64,000 bases of DNA from Stieleria mannarensis. GTDB lineage: Bacteria; Planctomycetota; Planctomycetia; Pirellulales; Pirellulaceae. The notes under the pieces are model-generated. The model made no database searches and was not told the origin of the DNA. It was given only the letters and a program-made list of their open reading frames with translations. Position numbers and translations under genes: made by a program. Each line of letters begins with the position of its first letter. Positions within the stretch are counted from its first letter, which is position 1. The stretch lies in contig NZ_JACEHH010000038.1 of NCBI RefSeq assembly GCF_014154935.1, forward strand, positions 1 through 64,000, given 5' to 3'. Below are positions 27,117 to 36,300 of the stretch, piece after piece.

Positions 27117-28433
27117 TTAGGCCTGCATCATCGTTCGCTCGCGGAACGCGCTCGAAGGCAAGCGGACGCCGGCGGCTTCCAGTTTGTCCATGAACGTGGG
27201 GCGGACGCCGGAGCATTCGAAGGCCCCGTAGGCTTTGCCGTCTTCCCCGATGCCCTTTTGGTTGAACTTGTAAATGTCTTGCAGCACGATCGTTTCCTGT
27301 TCCATGCCGACGACTTCGGTGATCGCGGTGACGCGTCGCGGACCGCCTTGCAAACGGTTGGCTTGGATCAGCACGTCGACCGCACCGGCGATCTGTTGGC
27401 GGATCGCTTTGACGGGCAATTCGAATCCCGCCATCATGACCATCGTCTCCAGACGCGCGATGGCGTCCCGCGGGGTGTTGGCGTGTAGCGTCGTCAACGA
27501 ACCGTCGTGACCGGTGTTCATGGCCTGCAACATGTCCAGCGTTTCACCGCCACGACATTCCCCGATGATGATCCGCTCGGGACGCATCCGCAGGGCGTTC
27601 TTGACCAAGTCGGTTGCCGTCACCGCACCGTTGCCTTCGATGTTCGGCGGACGCGTTTCCAGCCGTACGACGTGGTCTTGCTGCAACTGCAATTCCGCCG
27701 CGTCTTCGATCGTCACGATCCGGTCGGAGTGACCGATGAAGGACGACAGGGTGTTCAGCAAGGTCGTTTTACCCGAACCGGTACCGCCGGCGATGATGCA
27801 GTTGAGTCGAGCTTTGATACAGCCCTCCAGCAACATCACCATTTCCGGCGTGAAGGCTTTGTAGTTGAGCAGGTCCTCGAGTTTCAGCGGGTTGCTGCCG
27901 AAACGTCGAATACTGACCGCGGCGCCGTCCAAGGCCAGCGGCGGGATGATCGCGTTGACCCGCGAGCCGTCTTCCAGACGCGCGTCGACCATCGGGCAGG
28001 TTTCATCGACGCGGCGTCCGACCTTGCTGACGATCCGGTCGATGATCTGCAGCAAGTGCTTGCCGTCGCGGAACTCCACGTCGGTCTTCTGCATCTGGCC
28101 GCCCTTTTCGACATAAATGCTCTTGGGCCCGTTGATCAGAATATCGCTGACCTTGGGGTCTTTGAGGATCAATTCCAACGGCCCCAAGCCGAAGGTTTCG
28201 TCCAACACCTCGTCGACGATGCGTTCGCGCTCTTGACGGTTTAGCAGCGCGTCGTCGGCGTCACAAAGGTGTTCGATGACGACACGGATCTCGCGACGTA
28301 ACGCGTCGCCCTTCATGTCGCCGACGCGGGACAGGTCGAGCTTGTCGACCAATTTGCCATGGATTCGAGTCTTGATTTCTTCGAATTGATCTTGGCGACT
28401 GTCCGCTTTGCCGGGCATTGTTCGAGCTGCCAT
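27117..28433 (-). CDS. tadA: Tad/CpaF secretion ATPase
   Basis: A 438-residue hexameric ATPase powering Tad pilus or type IVc secretion. The N-terminal domain starts near [17 protein letters not shown]. The ATPase core has Walker A GGTGSGKT (about 216-223), the following Asp/Glu boxes ([12 protein letters not shown]), Walker B-like [28 protein letters not shown] and the His box [13 protein letters not shown]. All are typical of CpaF. ATG at 28433 is chosen because the longer ORF upstream is low-complexity noise; AAAGGACGAG lies upstream. The pilin, prepilin peptidase and secretin genes expected for a full Tad locus are not on this side of the operon. Confidence 0.92.
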   Translation of the reverse strand: MAARTMPGKADSRQDQFEEIKTRIHGKLVDKLDLSRVGDMKGDALRREIRVVIEHLCDADDALLNRQERERIVDEVLDETFGLGPLELILKDPKVSDILINGPKSIYVEKGGQMQKTDVEFRDGKHLLQIIDRIVSKVGRRVDETCPMVDARLEDGSRVNAIIPPLALDGAAVSIRRFGSNPLKLEDLLNYKAFTPEMVMLLEGCIKARLNCIIAGGTGSGKTTLLNTLSSFIGHSDRIVTIEDAAELQLQQDHVVRLETRPPNIEGNGAVTATDLVKNALRMRPERIIIGECRGGETLDMLQAMNTGHDGSLTTLHANTPRDAIARLETMVMMAGFELPVKAIRQQIAGAVDVLIQANRLQGGPRRVTAITEVVGMEQETIVLQDIYKFNQKGIGEDGKAYGAFECSGVRPTFMDKLEAAGVRLPSSAFRERTMMQA

Positions 28434-28753
28434 ATCTGTGTTCTCGTCCTTTAAAGTGCGCGACTGCGAGGTGCAGGGTGGGTGAAATTCGTGTTGCCTC
28501 GCCGTGTTGGCATCTTGGAAGGCCAACTGCTGCGTGCGAGTCGTTCGGTTTGTAAGGATCGTCCGGGCATCAGGTCCGGCGGAGACTGCGGAATGCTGGA
28601 TTCGGGAGTCGACCCTGCGAAAACATAGGATGCAAAACCGCGACGCTCGCACACGGAATCGATTTTCTTGCCGGTTGCCGAAATGCTCGGTCGACGCGTT
28701 TTCGGCCGACCCGGACAGACCAAACGTGTCCGGGGCCGTCAAAGAATTCGCGC
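28434..28753. other. Intergenic region upstream of tadA
   Basis: This 320-bp gap holds the promoter and leader region of the tadABC operon on the minus strand and the upstream region of a small ORF on the plus strand. I see no clear promoter box, riboswitch or repeat in it. Confidence 0.5.
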
Positions 28754-29002
28754 ATGAGCCCAGCCACCCACCCGCCCCGACCGCAGCCCTCTGAAACACT
28801 GCCCGCGACGCCGTCGATCGAAGCCAGTGACGCGCTGATGATCTCACTCGCCTCGCAGCGAATCGTGATCGTCCGCCGCGATGAAAGGCCATCGGTTCGG
28901 TCCGCCGAACAACTCTGCCGCCCCGCCACCGCCCTGCGACCGGGCGAGCGGGTGTATTACAAGGGACGCCCCGATACCGTGCGGGCGATGCGGGTGTATT
29001 GA
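28754..29002 (+). CDS. Small hypothetical protein
   Basis: An 82-residue protein starting MSPATHPPRPQPSE. The first 25 residues are Pro/Thr/Ser-rich; the rest (ALMISLASQRIVIVRRDERP and ERVYYKGRPDTVRAMRVY) looks like a small folded beta-rich domain. No family is recognised. No strong ribosome site is visible, and the region also opens in other frames, so it may be spurious. It is divergent from the tad operon. Confidence 0.45.
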   Translation: MSPATHPPRPQPSETLPATPSIEASDALMISLASQRIVIVRRDERPSVRSAEQLCRPATALRPGERVYYKGRPDTVRAMRVY

Positions 29003-29156
29003 GCGCGAGCCCGGAAAAGGTCTGTCGCGGCGGGGAACGGGGTTCGATCGGGGCGGCGAAGGGCGTCGCGATGCGAGAGGCCCCATAGGACCGATGCGTC
29101 AAACCGATCGCGAAGCAGATGAGTTCCCCTCACCTTCACTGCCAACTGCCAACCCT

Positions 29157-30143
29157 TCAGACCGGAAGCTGGACGCGTTGGCCGGATTCGTGGCTTTGAC
29201 GGGCCGCTTGGACGACGGCGGCGGCTTCGTAGGCATCGACCAGACCGCCCAGATCGCGGACCAGGCTGGTCACGCTGCGATGGAATTGACGCAGCATGCG
29301 TTCGCCCACCGGTGATTCGGTTTCCAACGACTCGACGTGGCGGCCGGCATCGTCAAACCAGACCAGACTGCTGGGCAGATCGATAAACGCAACGCCGTTT
29401 TCGCATTGGATCTTCATCGCCGCGGGCGAGCGAAAACTGGCCGCTTCTTTCCAACGCGTCGGCAGCGTGCCGTCGGTGGCGATCTCGGCGATCACACCTT
29501 GATGGGGATCGCAGTCGTACTGCAGCATCAGCGACTGAAACGTGTTTTCCTGGCAGACCGAGGTGACACATTGCGGCGATTTCCCGACGACGTAGCGGCA
29601 CCAGTCGACCAGTTCGACCAGTTCCGAATCGTCGGGGCGGCAGGCCGAGGGGCCGGCCTGTTCGGGCGTCTGATCGTTGATCGATTGGCGGTGCACACGG
29701 ATCAACCGTGGCGCGCCCAGGCGTGTCGCGATCAGTTCTTTCAGCCGCAGCGTCGCCGGGGCGAACCGACGCGGCAATTCGGCCATGAACGAAACCCCGC
29801 TTTGTTCGATCGCCTGGAGCACCGCGTTTTGATGGTGCGGATCGAAGTCCAGTCCGGCGGCCCAATACACCGCCTTTCCGGCCTGACAGGCGGCCAGGGC
29901 CGGCAGCCAGCCGAGCCAGCATTGTTTGAGGATCAGGACGGCGTCGATGTCGCAACGATAAACCAAGCTGCGATAACCGTCGATCGGATCGGCCTGGAAC
30001 TCCGCGGCGGTGGATTCGGCCAGTTTCGAGATCGTGCTGTAGACCGCGCGGACATCGAAGCGATCATCCAGCATGCGGAGGGCGGGGCGATAACGGGTCT
30101 GCCACAGATCCCCGAGTCCGATCAGACCAATTCGAAGCTTCAT
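29157..30143 (-). CDS. Gfo/Idh/MocA-family protein lacking the EKP motif
   Basis: A 328-residue protein with the N-terminal nucleotide-binding pattern LRIGLIGLGDLWQTRYRPAL and the family's second half (FMAELPRRFAPATLRLKELI). At the place where active members have the catalytic-lysine EKP motif, this one reads VYWAAGLDFDPH. It is probably cytoplasmic, since no signal peptide or Tat motif is seen. A loss of dehydrogenase activity is likely but inferred. The start (ATG, 30143) shares its A with the stop of a short upstream ORF (TGATG). Substrate unknown. Confidence 0.8.
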   Translation of the reverse strand: MKLRIGLIGLGDLWQTRYRPALRMLDDRFDVRAVYSTISKLAESTAAEFQADPIDGYRSLVYRCDIDAVLILKQCWLGWLPALAACQAGKAVYWAAGLDFDPHHQNAVLQAIEQSGVSFMAELPRRFAPATLRLKELIATRLGAPRLIRVHRQSINDQTPEQAGPSACRPDDSELVELVDWCRYVVGKSPQCVTSVCQENTFQSLMLQYDCDPHQGVIAEIATDGTLPTRWKEAASFRSPAAMKIQCENGVAFIDLPSSLVWFDDAGRHVESLETESPVGERMLRQFHRSVTSLVRDLGGLVDAYEAAAVVQAARQSHESGQRVQLPV

Positions 30144-30286
30144 CAGGTCGACATCTCAAACTCGGCGGAATGCGAGCGAAAACCACGGTCGCCGCAGGTC
30201 GGTCCGGGCAGCCCGGGCGGCGACGACAGGATTTCCAAACAGGTTTGCGGTGGCAGAAATTCGAACAAGGGCGTGAATCGTTCCAT
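30143..30286 (-). CDS. Possible 47-residue leader peptide or small protein
   Basis: A short ORF beginning MERFTPLFEFLPPQTCLEIL and ending SAEFEMST. Its TGA overlaps the ATG of the oxidoreductase gene (TGATG), an arrangement typical of translational coupling. It has no recognised family, and in a GC-rich genome an ORF of this length may be chance. The alternative GTG-type upstream starts would add about 23 residues. Confidence 0.3.
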   Translation of the reverse strand: MERFTPLFEFLPPQTCLEILSSPPGLPGPTCGDRGFRSHSAEFEMST

Positions 30287-30374
30287 TCTCGCGACATGTG
30301 AACCTTTGTCCAGTTTCCAGATTGGTTCGGCCGTCCGCCGATTGGCACGCCCCAACTTGTTGTCTCTGGGCAGC

Positions 30375-30737
30375 TTAGCGACCGCTGGGCCGTTTCGCTG
30401 GAGGGTGCTTCAATTTAGCACGTGATTCCACAATTTGATAATCACAGAAATCTAACCAGCACGGCTTGAAGCCGACCGGACCACCCATATACTCCGCCCA
30501 TTCTTCCTGAGCCGTATTTCCGGGACCGTTTAACCAAGCGTCCCAGAATGGTTCCAGGAAGGAAGAAGGCGAGATTTCGTTAAAGAAAGACGATCTCACC
30601 TTAGGGACGATTGTTGGCCGTTTCGACGTCAAACCGCTTGATGCGGGCCGGACAACAACGGGATGACTAGCCCTCGGCGGTTCCTCGTCTGAATGAATCG
30701 GCGTCTTTTCGTAACCGGTCCATCCATTTACCGACAT
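30375..30737 (-). CDS. Orphan hypothetical protein
   Basis: A 120-residue ORF starting MSVNGWTGYEKTPIHSDEEP. The second half is aromatic-rich (FFNEISPSSFLEPFWDAWLN, EEWAEYMGGPVGF, WLDFCDYQIVES), looking more like protein than most chance ORFs here. The DNA is visibly richer in A+T than its neighbours, which may mean recent acquisition. No signal peptide, membrane segment or known domain is seen. The ATG lies 49 bp from the divergent thioredoxin-like gene. Confidence 0.45.
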   Translation of the reverse strand: MSVNGWTGYEKTPIHSDEEPPRASHPVVVRPASSGLTSKRPTIVPKVRSSFFNEISPSSFLEPFWDAWLNGPGNTAQEEWAEYMGGPVGFKPCWLDFCDYQIVESRAKLKHPPAKRPSGR

Positions 30738-30786
30738 TGTGTCGCCATCGCCGAACGGTATTCATGCTTGAAAATAGGAGCTAGGA

Positions 30787-31188
30787 ATGGTTTCGTTGCT
30801 GTTAGCTGTTGTACTTGGTAGTGTCACGTCGGCATCGTTGAAGACCGATTACGCCGAGGCCTACCGGGAATCGGTCGCACAGGACAAGCCGTTGATGGTG
30901 GTCGTGGGTGCCCCCTGGTGTCCGGCCTGCAACGTGTTGAAACAAACCACGCTGGAGCCGATGGCCCAGACCGGCGAGCTGGACGACGTGAGTGTCGCGG
31001 TTTTGGATCGCGATTCCAACCCCGAGCTGGTCAAGCAGCTGACCAAGGGCGAGCGGATGCTGCCCCAGATCATCATGTTCACCCGCACCAACGGGGGACA
31101 GTGGAAGCGTCATCAATTGAAAGGCTACCAGACCCAGCAACCGGTCCGGAATCTGATTCGTTCGGCGGTTTCGCTCGGCCGCGGCTGA
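30787..31188 (+). CDS. Thioredoxin-fold protein
   Basis: A 133-residue protein with an N-terminal hydrophobic stretch that can serve as a signal peptide (MVSLLLAVVLGSVTSA) and the redox motif APWCPACNVLKQ. Thioredoxin-like strands follow (VSVAVLDRDSNPEL, cis-Pro region MLPQIIMFTR). The CPAC active site suggests a thiol-disulfide oxidoreductase or reductant of exported proteins. The ribosome site GGAGCTAGGA precedes the ATG. It lies 124 bp before murB on the same strand. Confidence 0.82.
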   Translation: MVSLLLAVVLGSVTSASLKTDYAEAYRESVAQDKPLMVVVGAPWCPACNVLKQTTLEPMAQTGELDDVSVAVLDRDSNPELVKQLTKGERMLPQIIMFTRTNGGQWKRHQLKGYQTQQPVRNLIRSAVSLGRG

Positions 31189-31311
31189 AGAACGGTCGAC
31201 TCCGGCTACCTGGAACGTCACACAGACGGTTATGATTTCGCTCGGCCCATGAGCGTTGTCATGGGCGACCGCTTTTGAATTTGACGCGCGAATTTGACGT
31301 GCCAGCCAACC

Positions 31312-32190
31312 ATGACGATTCCAGAACACCTCCAGCATCTGATCCGCTCCGACGAGCCGCTTGCCCCCTTGGTATGGCTCGGGATCGGCGGTCCGGCTCA
31401 TTTTTTTGCCGAACCGGTCGATTCTGAGCAGATTGTCCAGGTCGTGACCTGGGCGGCCGAGAATGACCTGCCGACACGGGTGTTGGGGTCGGGCAGCAAT
31501 CTGCTGGTCCGCGAATCAGGCTTTGACGGCCTGGTGATCACGCTATCGGCGGCGGCGACAAGTTCGTTGTCGATCGACGGGGATCGGCTAACCGCCGGTG
31601 CGGGCGGGAAACTGTCCCATGCGGTGGTCAAAGCGGTCGGCGGCGGGCTAGGAGGATTGGAGCATTTGGTGGGCATCCCCGGCACCGTGGGCGCCGCCGT
31701 TCTGGGCAATGTTTCCAGCGGTGGCCGCGACATCGGCTCGGCGGTCGAGCGGGTCCGGGTGCTGCAATCCGACGGTTCGATCAAGCAGTTCGAACAAGAG
31801 GAGGTCGGGTTCACCTATCGCAAATCGGCGTTGGACGGTTTGACGATCGTGGAAGTCGATTTCAAGCTCGAGCCGGGCGATCCGATCGCGCTGACCAAAC
31901 GGATGCAGAAGCTGTGGATCGCCCGGAATGCCTCGCGGCCGGCGGAAGTCGAACGGATCGCGATGCCGTTTATCGACCCCGACACCATGCCGGCCCGAGA
32001 ATTGATCCAAAGCGTGGGCTTGGCGGGGATCCGCGAAGGCGACGTGGCACTCGATTCGGCGCGCCCGCACTACTTGGTGGCCCACCCCGGGGCGACCAGC
32101 GACCAATGCTTGAAATTGATCGACCGGGTTCGTGAACAAGTGTTGCTGCAAACCGGGATCGACTTGCAGCTGAATCTGCAGATTTGGTAA
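31312..32190 (+). CDS. murB: MurB-like UDP-N-acetylenolpyruvoylglucosamine reductase, possibly inactive
   Basis: A 292-residue protein with the MurB FAD-binding layout: WLGIGGPAHFFAEP, RVLGSGSNLLVRESGFDGLVI and LEHLVGIPGTVGAAVLGN, plus the YRKSAL substrate segment. MurB makes UDP-MurNAc in peptidoglycan synthesis. The usual GS.FKNP serine region here reads IAMPFIDPD, and the C-terminal LEPEVR-like catalytic Glu segment reads LQLNLQIW. By eye both catalytic residues are replaced. ATG at 31312 fits the family start; a TTG at 31294 is an alternative. The next gene, 77 bp on, looks like FtsQ. Confidence 0.8.
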   Translation: MTIPEHLQHLIRSDEPLAPLVWLGIGGPAHFFAEPVDSEQIVQVVTWAAENDLPTRVLGSGSNLLVRESGFDGLVITLSAAATSSLSIDGDRLTAGAGGKLSHAVVKAVGGGLGGLEHLVGIPGTVGAAVLGNVSSGGRDIGSAVERVRVLQSDGSIKQFEQEEVGFTYRKSALDGLTIVEVDFKLEPGDPIALTKRMQKLWIARNASRPAEVERIAMPFIDPDTMPARELIQSVGLAGIREGDVALDSARPHYLVAHPGATSDQCLKLIDRVREQVLLQTGIDLQLNLQIW

Positions 32191-32267
32191 GTCTGACGCA
32201 ACAGGGGATTCGGTCGAGAGGAATCGACTGACAAGCGGCGGGCATTATCCAGGGAAGGTGTGGCCGG

Positions 32268-33179
32268 ATGGCCAAGCAAAGCGAGCAAACCGATCATCGC
32301 CCGATCCGCCGAATCCTGCGCCGATTGATCGCGGCGCCGGCGGCGTGGTCGCTGGTCTGGCCGATGCTCCTGCTGGTCGGTTCCTACGTCGCCTATTCAC
32401 GCTGGTATGCCGACCATTTCGCCGCGCACTACCGCAGCCTGGATCGGCAATCGATCACGATTTCCCCGCCCCACGAGTTCGTGCGAACCGATCTGGTGGC
32501 CGAGGTTTATGATTCGACGCGGCTGATGGAGTTGTCGCCGGCCGATCGCAGCGTGACGGCGAAATTGGCGTCGGCCTTCGCCAGCCATCCGTGGGTTCAA
32601 CACGTCCATCGCGTGCGCAAGCTGCCGGCGGGCAAGTTCGAGCTGGATTTGGATTATCGCCGGCCGGTCGCCGCGTTTCATGTCACCGGGGGCGAGGCCT
32701 GGAAACAGATGATCGCCGAGCACCTCAAGAGCCTGGGTTACCCGGTTTCGGACGTCAACGGTTACCTGCCGCTCGATGGCGAAGGGATGCTGTTGCCCAC
32801 GGCCGGGCTGACCTATGACGACGCGATGGAATTGATTCACATCGAGGTTTGGGAGCTGTACCCGACCGGTAACGAGGGGACCCCGTTCGGGGACCGTCGT
32901 GTCGAATCAGCGGCATTGTTGGCCAAGCTGCTCGCCGCGGTCCGCGATCAAATTCGGATCGCCAAAATCACCGTCAGCGGCGACCCGCGTTTGAATCTGG
33001 TGCCCAAGCTGGAAATCATCACCGGTGACAACACGCACCTGTTTTGGGGCAGCCCGCCGGGGATGGAACAACCGCGGGAGCGTGACGCGCGGGCCAAGCT
33101 GAAGGATTTGTTGAGTGGGAATTATGTCCCCGGTGGTGATCTAAGCATCGCCCGCGAAACCTCGCCGCGGTTGCGGTAG
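32268..33179 (+). CDS. FtsQ/DivIB-like membrane protein with POTRA-type domain
   Basis: A 303-residue protein with a basic cytoplasmic N-terminus, a single membrane helix (AAWSLVWPMLLLVGSYVAY, about 24-43), and then an extracytoplasmic region. That region begins with a POTRA-like unit: ASAFASHPWVQHVHRVRKLP then FELDLDYRRPVAAFHV, followed by NGYLPLDGEGMLLP and a longer beta domain. This order (TM, POTRA, beta) and the position next to murB match FtsQ/DivIB. Sequence identity to named FtsQ is not obvious, so the call is structural inference. The ribosome site AGGGAAGG precedes the ATG. Confidence 0.6.
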   Translation: MAKQSEQTDHRPIRRILRRLIAAPAAWSLVWPMLLLVGSYVAYSRWYADHFAAHYRSLDRQSITISPPHEFVRTDLVAEVYDSTRLMELSPADRSVTAKLASAFASHPWVQHVHRVRKLPAGKFELDLDYRRPVAAFHVTGGEAWKQMIAEHLKSLGYPVSDVNGYLPLDGEGMLLPTAGLTYDDAMELIHIEVWELYPTGNEGTPFGDRRVESAALLAKLLAAVRDQIRIAKITVSGDPRLNLVPKLEIITGDNTHLFWGSPPGMEQPRERDARAKLKDLLSGNYVPGGDLSIARETSPRLR

Positions 33180-33213
33180 GCTCACGATCGCCGGCCGTCC
33201 CAATCCGTCGTCC

Positions 33214-33272
33214 CGGTACGACGGCGTGGTACGACGGCGCGGCACGACAGCCCTTCCGGGCGGTCGTCGTAC
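33214..33272. terminator. Short tandem units and inverted repeat between convergent genes
   Basis: CGGTACGACGGCG, TGGTACGACGGCG and CGGCACGACAG follow one another (13-bp period). GTACGAC at 33229 can pair with GTCGTAC at 33266. It lies between the FtsQ-like gene and the convergent metalloprotease gene, so it may act as a terminator. Confidence 0.45.
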
Positions 33273-33310
33273 ACGACTCCCGACGACGACCTGGAAAGGA
33301 CGTCGTGCGA

Positions 33311-36300
33311 TCAGAGTGTCCTCAGCAATCGTTTCCCGAGTTGAGCATAGTCCTGTCCGTCGACGTCGCCGTCGCCATCGAAGTCAAAGTGTCGGTTGAA
33401 GTGGGGCGAGGTGGCGGGACGCAGGAAGGTCGATCCGAATTGCCCGTAGTCTTGGCCGTCCACATCACCATCCCCATCGCTGTCGCCGAAGAAGCGGAAG
33501 AACGCGTCGGTCTGGTCGATGGTGCCGGTTGGGCCGGTGCCGAATAGGTAGTCATTGCGCATCGGATAGGGTTCGTCGCCCAGCGACATCGCTGCCCCCG
33601 AATGGACGCGGAGTTCGTAATACCCGTCATCCAGAATGACGGGGACCGCGTTGGGGGTTTCAAACGTCAGCAGGACCTCGGTTCGGTCGTCGATCTCCGA
33701 GGGCGTGGTCTTGATCGAACGCACCGACTGCCCGGTCGATACGTTGCGGATCTCGAACATACCGGCCAGCGTCAGGAAATCGACCGGTTGGTTGTAGATG
33801 ACATTGACCGATTCGATCTGGCTGCGGGAGCTGTCGCCTTGGTTGACCAACACCTGTTCGACCCTCAGGTCGGTCGCCAGCCCCGACACGGTGAAGGTAA
33901 ACGTGGACTCGTCGGGATCGTTGTTAACAATTTCGACGTTAGCGGTTCGTCGTCCGGCGACACTGGGATCAAACGTGATTTCGAAGTTGATCGATCCGCC
34001 GGATGCGACCACGGCGGGCGGTGGCTGGGTGAGAAAGAAATCACCGTGTTGGGCTCCGGTAATGGCAACCGAGGACAAGTCCAAGTCCACCAAACCGTCG
34101 TTGTCGATCGTAAAGGTTTGCGAGCGGGTGTCCGCCTCGACTTCGACCACGCCCATGTCCGTCCCGTTTCCGGTCATCGCCGGATCCCCGTTCTGGATCG
34201 GTTGATCGTTGCTGCCGCGGACGTTGATTTCGGCGAGCTCAAAATCATCATTGACCAAGATGCCGCTGAGCACGGAATGGTTGATGATCCCGGCACTGCT
34301 GGAGGAGATCATCAGCTGGAACGTTTCATCGTCTTCGACATCGCGATCACCTTGGACATCAACGTCGATGGAAACGGTTTTCTGGCCTGGGGCGAAGGTT
34401 GCAACACCGGAGGCAAAGCCGCCGACAAAATCATCCACATCGACGGGGTTCGGCCCGCCGGGTTGGATCCACCAGTCCACCGAGACCGCCTTGTCAAGAA
34501 ATCCGGTTCGGAAGATCGTGACCGATCGCGGGACCGGTCCCGAGTTGCCTTCTTCAACGGCGGTGGGCAAGAAAGTCGCCTCGACCGGAAGCACGACACT
34601 GACGTCGGTCCACGCAGGATACTGTGATTCGCGGAACCGCCGAATCTCTCTCCACCCGACGCCGTCGTACGAGTATTCCAGCACGACATCGTCGCCGTCT
34701 TCCGTTGCATCAAGACCACCGCCATCGGAATTGGCGAAGACGATCGAAAATTCCACGCGGGCACCCGATGGTGGCGCCACCGGGTGCGTCGTCGCGGCCC
34801 GCTGGCCTGTGCCGGAGAAGAACAGTGCGCTGCCGTCGGTACCGGGGAACGTCGCGTTGGTGGTCGCGTTCTCGATGGCATTCCAGACCGCGGGGGCAAT
34901 CCCTGAATCGAAATCGTCCTCGATCGACGTGCCGGTGATCACGAAGTTGTCGATCGCCCAGTTGTCGCTCGCATCATCGTCGTGGTTGACTTGTCGGATG
35001 CGGTACCGGGCGCTCGTTTCCAGTGACAGGATCGATTCGTCGTTCAGGATCGATCCTTGGGCGGTCGACTTGCCCGGGTCGATCAAAAACGCGCCGTCGG
35101 TCGGAACCAACAACTCGATCGTGTAGCTTTCGTCGCCTTCGATGTCGAAGTCACCGCGAACATGGATGTCCAGCGTTTGCGTCATCTGGCCGGCGTCAAA
35201 GAACAGGGTTCCCGAGGGTGGCGTGGTGAAATCCAGGTCCTCTGCCGGCGCGGTTCCGGTGTAGACACGTTGCCAGCCGACGGCATTGGCGACGTCGGAC
35301 GGACCGGTGCGACGGATCGTGAACTGGTGCGTCGAGCCGCCGGGAGGATCGCCCTCGTACGACACCGTCTCGCTCGCTTCGATCGCGTAGGTCGGCAGGA
35401 CCTCGACGATTTCCATTCCGGCGACGCGATCGGCAACGTCGTACCCGCCTGAATCAATGATGTGTGCTTCAAAGGATTCGCCGCCTTCGGGAAGTCCGTC
35501 AAAGCTGGTGAGGAACCGGGCCACGCCGACTCCGTTGACGATCGAAACCGACTGACTAAGCGGCCCGACGAAGTCTGGGTTTTCGGTCGAGTTGGGGGCG
35601 GGCAACCCGGGGGCGGTTTGACGCACGCCTCGGACACCGACGGTGACCACGGCGTCGCCCAGGTCACTGGCGGTGATCGTGAATTCCGCATCGCCTCCTT
35701 CACCGACAGTCGCTGAATTGGCCGCGATCGACACCGTCGGATTGCCGGTGTCGACGATCGTGCCGCTGATGCGATACTGTCCCAGACTGCCATAGTCGCT
35801 GAAGCCACTGGGCGGATCTTCGCTGTACGGAGCCGGATCGGGTTCGTTGTAAACGACTCCGTCGTACACCCCATCCTGGGCCACGCCGTCGACCCGGATC
35901 AGGTAGTCGCCCGCGACCAGGTTGGCCTGCAGCGAGGCGGAGGTCGATGTCTTCGGATCGGACGCCAGGATCAGTTCGCGATCGGCATCGAACAAACCGG
36001 CCCAAACGTTCAGATTCGGTTTCACGTCCAAGACATCGATGTCGATCGAGACGTCGCCGCCACCGGTGGAGAACTTGAACCAGTCCTCGTCGGTATTCCT
36101 TTCGATCATTCCGAACGCTTCGACGTTCACGCCGCCGGACTCCTGCAGCGGTGCAGCCAATGTAAAACTGTTGCCGTAGTCGTCGGGAAGATAGGGAAAA
36201 TTCACCGCGCGGGTGATCACGGCCAAGTCGTCCTGGTCGGGGTTGCTGGCGTTGAAATAGTCTCCGTTGTTCCAAACCGTGATCTCCTTGCCGAACGGAG

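Noticed and set aside
29337-30425. 362-codon ORF on the plus strand
   Set aside because: It is antisense to the Gfo/Idh-type protein, and the second half runs into noncoding DNA.
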